From JBMOLK01 sp049325575 (GTDB lineage: Bacteria > Bacillota > Clostridia > Acetivibrionales > Acetivibrionaceae): a stretch of DNA of 11,069 nt. Made by a program: the position numbers and the translations under genes. Location: the NCBI GenBank assembly GCA_049325575.1, contig JBMOLK010000176.1, positions 1-11,069 of the forward strand, given 5' to 3'. Within the stretch, counting starts at the first letter, position 1. Every line of letters begins with the position of its first letter. Shown piece by piece: positions 1 through 6,646 of this stretch. A model generated the notes under the pieces. That model made no database searches and was not told the DNA's origin. It saw only the letters and a program-made list of their open reading frames with translations.

Positions 1-1871
1 CCCGCACAGTTACATTAAAACCGCCAAAGGTAAGTAATGCGCCCAGAATGCTTAAAAGTGAAGCTGGAGCTTCCGGCAGATCCTGGGGAGGATATAATAA
101 GTATTATTTAGTAATAGACAGGGATATGGAGTCCACACAATATAAAATACTTAACAAACCTTTGAGAATGATGTTCACTGTAGCGTCGGAAGCAGAAATT
201 CCTACTTTAAATTTCAAGGTAACAGAAGACGGATTGGTAAAGCTTTATTGGGATAAGGTAGAAGGTGCTACAGAGTACAGGATTTATAAAGCCAGTAGTG
301 CTTATGATTCCAGCCAGCTTGAATTACTGGCAAAAACAAAGAGTACTGAATATAGTGATTTCAGTACTGAGGAGTACATGGATTTTTCCGCCAACAGTGA
401 ATTCAGAGGAGCTTACTATGTAACATCTGTTGTGAATGGAAAAGAGTCAAGAATAAGTAATCTAATTGATTCAGATGCTTTTGAAAATCAAGTGCCCGCA
501 AATACAGAATACGGTGATATTTCTTCTGTAGCGGATACACTGCTTGATTTACCGAAGACAGCAAAGGTTCATATGACTGATTATTATACGGTAAAGAACT
601 ATAAAATAAAGTGGGATTATGCCAACCTTAAAATGGATAAGGCTGTTCTTTTTGGGTCTTCACCAGAAAGTGGAACAATTGCATACAGTATACCCGGTAC
701 AGTGTTTAAGGGCACAGTTTGGGTGAAAAAAGTGGACCAGGCACTGTTAAATGAGCTTGGGGGAAAAGCGGAAAACGAGATAACAAATACTGGAGTTATA
801 AAGCCGAAGGATAATATTAAGGATAATCCTCCTCCAGAGATCAAAACAGATACCGGCAGCACACCGGTTGATATAAAGGAACAGCTGCCAAAGGAAACAC
901 CTAAGAACTCATTGAGGGAGACTATAGAAACTGCATTATTAAAGAACCAGGAACAGGTATCTTTATCGAAGTTTCCTGAAGCTGCGGATACTGTTTATTT
1001 ACAAGACCTGATGCTAGAGATAAAGTACCAAAATCCTTACATATTGAATGAGCAAGATTACGATTATGATTACCGTACTAAAACCCTGATACTTAAATAC
1101 GAAGAGCGTGATTTAAGCATTGTTTCTAAAAAACAGGAAGAAATGAAAGCGAAAGTTAAACAGGTTGTTTCCGATTTAATTAAACCGGGTATGAGTGACT
1201 TCGAAAAGGAGAAGGTATTACACGATTATCTGGTAGACAATGGTACATACGACTTTAAAGCATTGGAAGCTGGAAAACAGAACAATTACCAATCAGCTCC
1301 AGAAGAATTTAACGATTCGTTTACCGCCTACGGGATATTGGTCAAAGGCGTGGGCGTATGTATAAGTTATGCTGAAGCGTATAAGCTGCTTTGTGAAGAG
1401 GCCGGACTTGAATGTATAGTTGTAACAGGTGACATGAATAACATAGGCCATGCTTGGAATAAGGTAAAACTAGGAAATACGTATTATCATGTAGACGTAA
1501 CAAATAATGATACCGATGGTGCACTACCACCATACCCTATTTATAACGCCTCTGATAAAACAGTTAGTGCTGATTTTACTGAAGATAAGGATTATGCCTT
1601 GGACGAGGAGTTGAAAAAATATGAATGTACGGACGAAAGTCAGGATTACTATACAAAGCAAGGCCTTACAGCATCTTCAAAACAGGAGTTAAAGGAGAAA
1701 ATTAATCAGGCGTTGAAAAGTGGTTCAAAATTTTATGTAAAGATAACGAACAGTGATATAAGCAGAAGTGACATTCTAGAGGTTTTACAGGAAATTGAGG
1801 ATAGTAATAATTTAACCACAATAAACCCCGGTATGTTTGTTTCAATCCTATATGGAGAAGCAGTTCCATAA
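1..1871 (+). CDS. Transglutaminase-like domain protein with fibronectin-III-like region (5' end outside window)
   Basis: The frame is open from base 3 with no stop. The first ATG, at 48, has no ribosome binding site and lies inside continuous coding sequence, so the gene starts left of the window; numbering here is from that Met. Residues about 50-140 resemble a fibronectin-III/Ig-like sandwich (LYWDKVEGATEYRIYKA, then YYVTSVVNGKES). A Pro/Lys/Asp-rich linker follows at about 245-285. Residues about 380-490 form a transglutaminase-like core with the expected triad in order: Cys438 in GVGVCISYAEAY, His468 in GHAWN and Asp483 in YHVDVTNND. Known family members are cysteine peptidases or transamidases acting on proteins or cell wall; which one applies here is not visible. 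An extracellular location is inferred from the domain type; any signal peptide would be upstream. About 110 residues follow the core and match nothing I recognise. The neighbour is convergent, so there is no operon downstream. Confidence 0.85.
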   Translation, partial: RTVTLKPPKVSNAPRMLKSEAGASGRSWGGYNKYYLVIDRDMESTQYKILNKPLRMMFTVASEAEIPTLNFKVTEDGLVKLYWDKVEGATEYRIYKASSAYDSSQLELLAKTKSTEYSDFSTEEYMDFSANSEFRGAYYVTSVVNGKESRISNLIDSDAFENQVPANTEYGDISSVADTLLDLPKTAKVHMTDYYTVKNYKIKWDYANLKMDKAVLFGSSPESGTIAYSIPGTVFKGTVWVKKVDQALLNELGGKAENEITNTGVIKPKDNIKDNPPPEIKTDTGSTPVDIKEQLPKETPKNSLRETIETALLKNQEQVSLSKFPEAADTVYLQDLMLEIKYQNPYILNEQDYDYDYRTKTLILKYEERDLSIVSKKQEEMKAKVKQVVSDLIKPGMSDFEKEKVLHDYLVDNGTYDFKALEAGKQNNYQSAPEEFNDSFTAYGILVKGVGVCISYAEAYKLLCEEAGLECIVVTGDMNNIGHAWNKVKLGNTYYHVDVTNNDTDGALPPYPIYNASDKTVSADFTEDKDYALDEELKKYECTDESQDYYTKQGLTASSKQELKEKINQALKSGSKFYVKITNSDISRSDILEVLQEIEDSNNLTTINPGMFVSILYGEAVP

Positions 1872-1911
1872 GCTGATTTTATGTATGTAAATTGCTAAGC
1901 AGAGTTATTGT

Positions 1912-1946
1912 AGAGCCCCACGGAAATGGCAATTCCGGGGGGCTCT
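1912..1946. terminator. Intergenic hairpin between convergent genes, possible bidirectional terminator
   Basis: The arms 1912-1925 and 1933-1946 pair at 13 of 14 positions (one A/G mismatch at 1920/1938) around a 7-base loop. The outer stem is the GC-rich AGAGCCCC/GGGGCTCT. It lies between the stops at 1871 (+) and 1957 (-), where a shared terminator is expected. Neither side has a good T-run (GCTTGTCC on the plus side, ACAATAAC on the minus side), so intrinsic termination may be weak in both directions. Confidence 0.6.
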
Positions 1947-1956
1947 GCTTGTCCTG

Positions 1957-3987
1957 CTATATAATAAATTTTCCTACCAAATTATCAAGCGTTTCAGCAC
2001 TTTGTTTCACTTCTTCCGTCTGTTTGACGGTATCGGACGCTTTGTCGGAAATAACACTTATTTTGTCCGATATGTTTTGTGTCCCGTCGGCAGCTTCATT
2101 ATTTGAACCGGCTATTTCATTTATGGCCTTTACAATTGTTTGAACCGAAGCAATAAGCTCCTGGGAGGTTGCACTCAAATCAGTTGACATATCATTATAA
2201 TACAAGGCATCTTTGCTGTATTGCTCACTCATTCCGATCAATATCCTATAGTCCTTTAGTATCTTATCCTCTACGAATTTTAAAATGTCTTCGGAATGAT
2301 TAGCCAGATTGTTTACGGACAGTGTAATTGCTTTGGTAACGTTCTGAATCTGGGTTACGGTATCCTTTGATTGTTCTGCAAGTTTCCTTATCTCATCGGC
2401 TACAACAGCGAAGCCTTTACCGGATTCTCCGGCTCTTGCAGCCTCAATGGCTGCATTTAAAGCCAGCAGGTTTGTTTGTGAGGTTATTTGTAAAATCGCC
2501 TCAGAAAGAACATTGATCTGATCTACGCATTTAACTTCTTCAATGGCCTTATCCAGTTCGCTCTTTGATTCTTTATACATGCTTTCAGTTTCATTTTGTG
2601 CATTGATTATATCCTTATTAACCTTAGATGCTGATGCATTTATTTCATATGCCATGGAAGCACCTGACTGGGCTTTGCTTGCTATTGATTCAATAGCAGA
2701 CTCTATCTGGCAGGATGTTGCGGTCATTTCTTCAGTTGAAGCAGCTGTTTCTTCCATTCCTGCAGAAAGCTGCATGGTAGTCTCGGAGACCGCCAAAATT
2801 TGGTCAGTTAATTCAATAATATTGTTTTTTGAAATATCGGTAATTGCATTTATATGCCTGGATTCTTTGACTATTCCATATATCATATCCTTAATAGATG
2901 ACTGCATTTCACTTACTCCTGCTGAAAGAACTCCCAACTCATCATTTCTGTTAATTAATTTTTCAGGCAAACTTTCAGACAAATTTCCCTTAGATAATTT
3001 ACCCATATGAGATGTTATGTCAACTAAAGGTTTTACTATGATTGAGCCTATGAGAAAGGCTATTCCAGAAATAATAAGGATGAGAAGCAAAGTCAAGCCT
3101 ACGAGGCTCTTAAATACATCATTGGCTGGACCGTCAGTATATTCAAAAGGCACTTTTACAACAAGCTTCCAGCCATTTATGCCAGGAATGCTTGAAAAGA
3201 AAGCATGCTGTTTTACTCCATTAAATGTATAGCTTGTAGAACCTTTTTCTGCAGTTAGTATTTTCTGTGCTGCATTTACTACTTCTTGAGGCATAGAATC
3301 ACTTTTTACAGATATATTCTCTTTCATAATGAAATCTTTATTGGAATGGGCAATAATAAGGCCTTTACTGTTAACTACATAACAGTCGGAGTCCTCATGC
3401 TGCACTTTAAAGTCTTTGATCTTGTCATAGAAGTTGTCCAATTTCAGATTACCGGCCAACATACCTATTACCGTTCCTTTATCATCCTTTATCGGCACAG
3501 ATATTACGGAAACCATGTTTCCCGTTGACTTTGAGATAACTGGCTCTGATACCACACTGTTACCGTCCATTACAGGCTTCCAATACGCCCTATCCTTTAA
3601 GTTGCCCGCATTCCGCTTCAAAACGGTATTGTAGTCACCACTTGTATCAGCAACGAAAAGAATATCATAAAAGTCCTTCTTTTTTGCATGCTGTTCCTTT
3701 AGATAAGGCTCTATCTTATCCCAGTCAAGTGTTTTCACGACAGGCAGGTCTGCATAGATATACAGCTCATTTTTTCTGTTTTCAAACATATCGCTTATTT
3801 CCTGCGAGTATTTCTTAATGGAATTCGAAATATTTTCATCAGTGTTTTTATATAACTGGTCTCTTGTAAGGAAAAAAGCAGAAGTAGAAACGGAAAGCAA
3901 ACATATAAATCCTATAGCTGCCAGAATAATCATAAGCTTATACTTGATTCTAAAGATATTCCTCTTACCACCATACCTTTTATTCAT
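1957..3987 (-). CDS. Methyl-accepting chemotaxis protein with dCache sensor domain
   Basis: This 676-residue membrane chemoreceptor senses an extracellular ligand and controls CheA/CheW at the cell pole. Order of parts: a short basic N-terminus; membrane helix 1 at about 17-40; a periplasmic-side double-Cache region at about 41-293; membrane helix 2 at about 294-318; HAMP at about 319-371; and a coiled-coil signalling domain at about 400-676. The highly conserved hairpin tip is clear (TNLLALNAAIEAARAGESGK, then FAVVADEIRKLAEQS, residues 505-540). There is no C-terminal CheR-tethering pentapeptide; the protein ends GKFII. The Cache domain has DRAYW (132-136) and GNLKL (179-183) where amino-acid-binding dCache domains usually have RxWY and an Asp, so the ligand is probably not a plain amino acid (inference). 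The ATG is preceded by AGGAAGG (3997-4003 on this strand) at 9-nt spacing. It is transcribed alone, in the same direction as the small gene at 4221-4643. No sigma-D-type promoter was found. Confidence 0.95.
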   Translation of the reverse strand: MNKRYGGKRNIFRIKYKLMIILAAIGFICLLSVSTSAFFLTRDQLYKNTDENISNSIKKYSQEISDMFENRKNELYIYADLPVVKTLDWDKIEPYLKEQHAKKKDFYDILFVADTSGDYNTVLKRNAGNLKDRAYWKPVMDGNSVVSEPVISKSTGNMVSVISVPIKDDKGTVIGMLAGNLKLDNFYDKIKDFKVQHEDSDCYVVNSKGLIIAHSNKDFIMKENISVKSDSMPQEVVNAAQKILTAEKGSTSYTFNGVKQHAFFSSIPGINGWKLVVKVPFEYTDGPANDVFKSLVGLTLLLILIISGIAFLIGSIIVKPLVDITSHMGKLSKGNLSESLPEKLINRNDELGVLSAGVSEMQSSIKDMIYGIVKESRHINAITDISKNNIIELTDQILAVSETTMQLSAGMEETAASTEEMTATSCQIESAIESIASKAQSGASMAYEINASASKVNKDIINAQNETESMYKESKSELDKAIEEVKCVDQINVLSEAILQITSQTNLLALNAAIEAARAGESGKGFAVVADEIRKLAEQSKDTVTQIQNVTKAITLSVNNLANHSEDILKFVEDKILKDYRILIGMSEQYSKDALYYNDMSTDLSATSQELIASVQTIVKAINEIAGSNNEAADGTQNISDKISVISDKASDTVKQTEEVKQSAETLDNLVGKFII

Positions 3988-4093
3988 ATAATTCTTCCTT
4001 CCTGAAAAGTATTAATATGCTGCATTAGATTATGGATTGACAAGATTCACTGCTATTGCAGAAAAGCATAAACTCATTATTACTTTGTTAGAT

Positions 4094-4167
4094 TTAAGAC
4101 AGAGAACTAATTATAATAAGGATCATTTTTGTATTATATTCTGCATTAAGTATCAAAATTCCTCCTT
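4094..4167 (-). other. Orphan strong Shine-Dalgarno with a 20-codon open frame
   Basis: Reading the minus strand, AAAAAGGAGG (4170-4161) is a near-perfect Shine-Dalgarno sequence with no normal gene after it. Four bases on, a TTG at 4156 opens a 20-codon frame ending in TAA at 4096-4094; the second half is hydrophobic (MILIIISSLS). The spacing is short and the start is TTG, so translation is doubtful. It lies in the 233-bp gap upstream of the chemoreceptor and could be a leader peptide, a remnant of a lost gene, or chance in AT-rich DNA. Confidence 0.2.
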
Positions 4168-4220
4168 TTTATACTAAAAATAGATTGAATTCTGTATTGT
4201 TTCTAATTGCATTGCTACAA

Positions 4221-4643
4221 CTAATGCCAGTAATAATCCTTTATGATTTTAGCTATCATTAGATAATAATCATTTCCTCCTGTCACTCCTTGCTGGCAAA
4301 ACTTTTTGGCAGATATATAATCCTCAAATAGTTTTTTTACTTCTTTTTCATCAAAAACTGCATATTTTCCTTGACGCTCAAAGGGTTCTATATCGATATC
4401 AGCTGGTTCCCACTCTTTTTCTGCATTCAATTTGTCAATGATGTATAGTCTTTCGCAAACCCACAGATCCGAATATCCTTTAGAATATGACCTTGAAAGA
4501 TTATCATATGATAAAGTACCAAGGTCCTCTTCCAGACTGGAAAAACCATATTTTCTGCCTGTCAGATAAGCAAAATACTTGCCCTCGGATTCCATGTTCA
4601 AAGGATATCCTTTTCTTAATATCGGCATATCAGAATTACCCAT
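4221..4643 (-). CDS. Hypothetical 140-residue soluble protein
   Basis: I do not recognise this protein. It has no signal peptide, membrane segment or known motif. It is charged and rich in Tyr, Phe and Trp (for example SRSYSKGYSDLWVCERLY at 50-67, and NDYYLMIAKIIKDYYWH at the C-terminus), with Cys only at 63 and 116. Residues 98-118 look helical, so a small cytoplasmic globular fold is plausible. The start is well supported: ATG at 4643 with AAGGAAGG (4651-4658) at 7-nt spacing, and a candidate sigma-A promoter just upstream. It is divergent from the SLH protein at 4910 and shares its control region. The chemoreceptor lies 233 bp downstream on the same strand. There is too little to assign a function. 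Confidence 0.75.
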   Translation of the reverse strand: MGNSDMPILRKGYPLNMESEGKYFAYLTGRKYGFSSLEEDLGTLSYDNLSRSYSKGYSDLWVCERLYIIDKLNAEKEWEPADIDIEPFERQGKYAVFDEKEVKKLFEDYISAKKFCQQGVTGGNDYYLMIAKIIKDYYWH

Positions 4644-4679
4644 GTAAACACCTTCCTTAACATTTATATTACTGCTTAC

Positions 4680-4708
4680 ATTATACTAGCTGTTCTTTAT
4701 ATTTTAAA
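4680..4708 (-). promoter_or_regulatory. Candidate sigma-A promoter for the 4221-4643 gene
   Basis: On the minus strand a perfect TATAAT (4685-4680) is preceded, after a 17-nt spacer, by TTTAAA (4708-4703), a 4/6 match to the -35 consensus. The predicted start near 4673 gives a leader of about 30 nt with the ribosome binding site correctly placed. Confidence 0.5.
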
Positions 4709-4755
4709 GGGCATATGTATTAATATTAACGGATGAAGTGGTTTTATAATTATCG

Positions 4756-4788
4756 GTGTTACAGTAATGTTATATTAATGTTATAAAT
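4756..4788 (+). promoter_or_regulatory. Three 11-bp-period direct repeats, likely response-regulator site
   Basis: Three successive 11-mers, GTGTTACAGTA (4756-4766), ATGTTATATTA (4767-4777) and ATGTTATAAAT (4778-4788), share the core TGTTA at 4757, 4768 and 4779. The array ends 7 bp before the -35 box of the next promoter. Tandem direct repeats at one helical turn are typical of sites for OmpR/PhoB-family regulators (Pho boxes also have an 11-bp period); the actual regulator is unknown. It could also act on the divergent gene. Confidence 0.5.
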
Positions 4789-4795
4789 TATTAAT

Positions 4796-4825
4796 TTGAC
4801 TATATTTACCATAACAATATATAAT
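4796..4825 (+). promoter_or_regulatory. Sigma-A promoter for the SLH/PHP-like gene
   Basis: TTGACT (4796-4801), an 18-nt spacer and TATAAT (4820-4825) match the consensus closely. The expected start is near 4832, giving a leader of about 78 nt before the TTG at 4910. Confidence 0.75.
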
Positions 4826-4895
4826 CTTCTTATTCATAAACTATATATTTTGGACTGGTAGAAAGATAAATAATTTTTCTTTTGGTTTGGTGAAA

Positions 4896-4912
4896 AAGGG
4901 GAGAGTACGTTG
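4896..4912 (+). promoter_or_regulatory. Ribosome binding site fixing a TTG start
   Basis: AAGGGGAG (4896-4903) lies 6 nt before TTG at 4910-4912. The TTG begins a Lys-rich, hydrophobic signal sequence, which supports this non-ATG start. Confidence 0.7.
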
Positions 4913-6094
4913 TATAAAAAAGCATTGAAAGTTTTAAGATTATTGTTAGTCGTATTTACAGCCAGCATACTAATTTTCGGAGTTATTGAAATAGATGCTG
5001 AAGTTCCACTACAATTCTATTTTGGACAGCTGCACAGTCATACAAGCTATTCTGACGGCAGCGGAACACCGGATGAGGCATATATAGATGGGCTTTTGGC
5101 TCCTACGAATAACCAGGATAATCATAACCGCAGGTGGATAACAGCTAATGAAGCGCGTACAGTTATTCTTGCACCAAGCTTTTCAAGGGAAAATATTTTT
5201 GATGCAATAAGAAGGATGAGGGTCTATGCAACAGAAGACAGGAATTTAAAGATAATGTATAAGGTGAACGGTAGTCCAATGGGGACTATTCTGGATAGAG
5301 CGGGGCAATTGGAGGTTGATATAAATATTGAGGACCCAGATGAAACAGATAGGATATCAAAGGTAGAGTTAATAGTTGACGGAGGAGTTATAGCTGCATC
5401 GAAAAGTTTCACATCTAATAAAATAAACTGGAGCTTTAACCTGTCAACAAAGTACAAATATTATTATGTCAGGGTTACGCAGGAAGACAAAGATATTGCT
5501 GTAACGGCACCTGTCTGGGTTATTGAATATATACCTGTAAAAAAGTTTACAGATATAGAAGGACATTGGGCTAACGCATTTATAACGGAGTTGGCAGGTA
5601 AAGGCTTTATTGAAGGATACCAGGATGGGTCTATAAGGCCTGGCTGCAGTATCACAAGGGCCGAGGCGGTAGCACTGATTGCAAAAGCTGCTGGACTAAA
5701 GCCTTATGATAGCCCCAGGCTAAACTTTGCAGATGAAAAGAATATACCCGCTTGGGTGAAAGGATACGTGCAGGCTGCTGCAGACAAGGAAATTATAGGC
5801 GGCTACGAGGATAATACCTTTAGAGCACAAAATGCCCTTACCAGAGAAGAGATGATAGTTCTGATAATGAAATGCTTTGAGTATGAAGAACTTAAGACTT
5901 ATGAATTGAGTTATTCGGATAACGGGACAATTTCCAAATGGTCAAGAGGTTATATTGCTAAAGCAAATGAACTTGGAGTAGCAGGTGGTTATAGCGATAA
6001 TACGTTTAGGCCCAAAAATAATATAACCAGGGCAGAGGCTTTTACGATAGCAGCAAAGTGTCTTAGGAAATCAATTGAAATGAAGAGTTCATAA
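4910..6094 (+). CDS. Secreted SLH-anchored protein with internally deleted PHP (CehA/McbA-like) metallohydrolase domain
   Basis: 394 residues. Signal peptide at 1-30 (KK, hydrophobic core, likely cut after IDA). Residues 36-58 carry the first PHP motif (YFGQLHSHTSYSDG, with His42, His44 and Asp49). At about 61-62 the sequence jumps to what is normally the last catalytic motif, APTNNQDNH (Asp70, His72), then RTVIL, RRMRVYATED and the usual C-terminal sandwich to about 207. The roughly 200 or more residues normally between these motifs, holding the central metal ligands, are absent, although the frame is intact. Three SLH repeats follow at about 212-258, 271-322 and 333-385, with ITRAE, LTREE and ITRAE, the motif that binds pyruvylated wall polymer. 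The protein should sit on the cell surface. Full-length relatives are phosphoesterase-like metallohydrolases; activity here is doubtful, and a binding or structural role is possible. The gene ends in three consecutive TAA codons (6092-6100). Confidence 0.9.
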   Translation: MYKKALKVLRLLLVVFTASILIFGVIEIDAEVPLQFYFGQLHSHTSYSDGSGTPDEAYIDGLLAPTNNQDNHNRRWITANEARTVILAPSFSRENIFDAIRRMRVYATEDRNLKIMYKVNGSPMGTILDRAGQLEVDINIEDPDETDRISKVELIVDGGVIAASKSFTSNKINWSFNLSTKYKYYYVRVTQEDKDIAVTAPVWVIEYIPVKKFTDIEGHWANAFITELAGKGFIEGYQDGSIRPGCSITRAEAVALIAKAAGLKPYDSPRLNFADEKNIPAWVKGYVQAAADKEIIGGYEDNTFRAQNALTREEMIVLIMKCFEYEELKTYELSYSDNGTISKWSRGYIAKANELGVAGGYSDNTFRPKNNITRAEAFTIAAKCLRKSIEMKSS

Positions 6095-6219
6095 TAATAA
6101 GAGTTTACAAAGTTTATTATACTCCATTTGCCGGATGAGTGCTTTTAAAATTGCTATTGTAGATAATTATTGAATTTTAGCAAATGTAGTGTTATGATAG
6201 TAATAGGAGTTTATAAAGT
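6091..6219 (+). repeat. Pair of short imperfect direct repeats
   Basis: GAGTTTACAAAGT (6101-6113) and GAGTTTATAAAGT (6207-6219) differ at one base. Each is preceded by a similar A/T/G-rich run (ATAATAATAA at 6091-6100, ATAGTAATAG at 6197-6206). The copies are 106 bp apart, on either side of the candidate promoter at 6170-6198. They may be regulatory or a chance product of AT-rich DNA. Confidence 0.3.
6170..6198 (+). promoter_or_regulatory. Candidate extended -10 promoter in the cellulase upstream region
   Basis: TTGAAT (6170-6175), a 17-nt spacer and TATGAT (6193-6198), with TGT just before the -10 box (extended -10). If used, transcription from about 6205 would give the endoglucanase a leader of roughly 440 nt containing the short open frame at 6331-6507. 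A weaker alternative nearer the gene is TTGTTT (6571-6576) with TATGAT (6596-6601), but its 19-nt spacer is long. Confidence 0.45.
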
Positions 6220-6330
6220 CTCTTGGTTGCCTTTATAGAATTAATAAATATCGGGTGTTATTGGTTTAACTTTGAACGGAATTTTTAGGTGTTACAGCAT
6301 TATAGCAGTTTTAACAAATCCATTTCATAA

Positions 6331-6507
6331 AATCGTAGTAGCAAGGAATTAGTTGACAACAATTCTACAAAGAACCACCGTAATGATCCCAGGGATATTA
6401 CAATGCCTGTTGAAGGCGACCTGAATATTGTACCTTATATAGAGAAGATAAACAAAGGTTTTCAAACAATCAGGAGTCAGTACATTGACAGAATGAGCCA
6501 GGACTAA
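6331..6507 (+). pseudogene. Short open frame, possible gene remnant in the cellulase leader
   Basis: The frame is open for 58 codons between TAA at 6328 and TAA at 6505, in an otherwise stop-rich gap. The only ATG (6403) would give 34 residues (MPVEGDLNIVPYIEKINKGF, then QTIRSQYIDRMSQD). It has no clear ribosome binding site, but the residue make-up looks like real protein and the local GC is higher than in the flanks. It may be the C-terminal remnant of a decayed gene or a leader ORF; I recognise no family. Confidence 0.3.
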
Positions 6508-6629
6508 TCGGTTGAATGGATCTCATCTATATCTATCTATTCAAGAGATTAGATGTATTGTCTATATGGCTTGTTTTTATAAATGTATATCTCTCTATGA
6601 TTGGTTGAGATAAATAAAGAAAGATTTTA

Positions 6630-6637
6630 GGGGAGGT
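6630..6637 (+). promoter_or_regulatory. Strong ribosome binding site of the endoglucanase
   Basis: GGGGAGGT lies 9 nt before the ATG at 6647. It confirms that start, which opens a standard signal peptide. Between 6508 and 6629 the DNA is AT-rich, with an imperfect hairpin (CATCTA at about 6525 pairing with TAGATG at about 6550) and no further gene. Confidence 0.85.
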
Positions 6638-6646
6638 AACGACGTA

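Noticed and set aside
48..50. ATG at 48 as the true start of the transglutaminase-like gene
   Set aside because: No ribosome binding site, and the frame stays open to the left edge of the window; the gene is cut by the window.
2543..3010. 155-codon plus-strand frame inside the chemoreceptor
   Set aside because: It lies fully within the conserved MCP signalling and HAMP regions on the other strand and has no ribosome binding site.
4133..4138. Perfect TATAAT on the minus strand upstream of the chemoreceptor
   Set aside because: No acceptable -35 at 16-18 nt was found (TTGATA is only 12 nt away), so I do not call a promoter for the chemoreceptor there.
6353..6387. TTGACA at 6353 as the cellulase promoter
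   Set aside because: No -10 box at 16-19 nt; the nearest TAATGA is 22 nt away.
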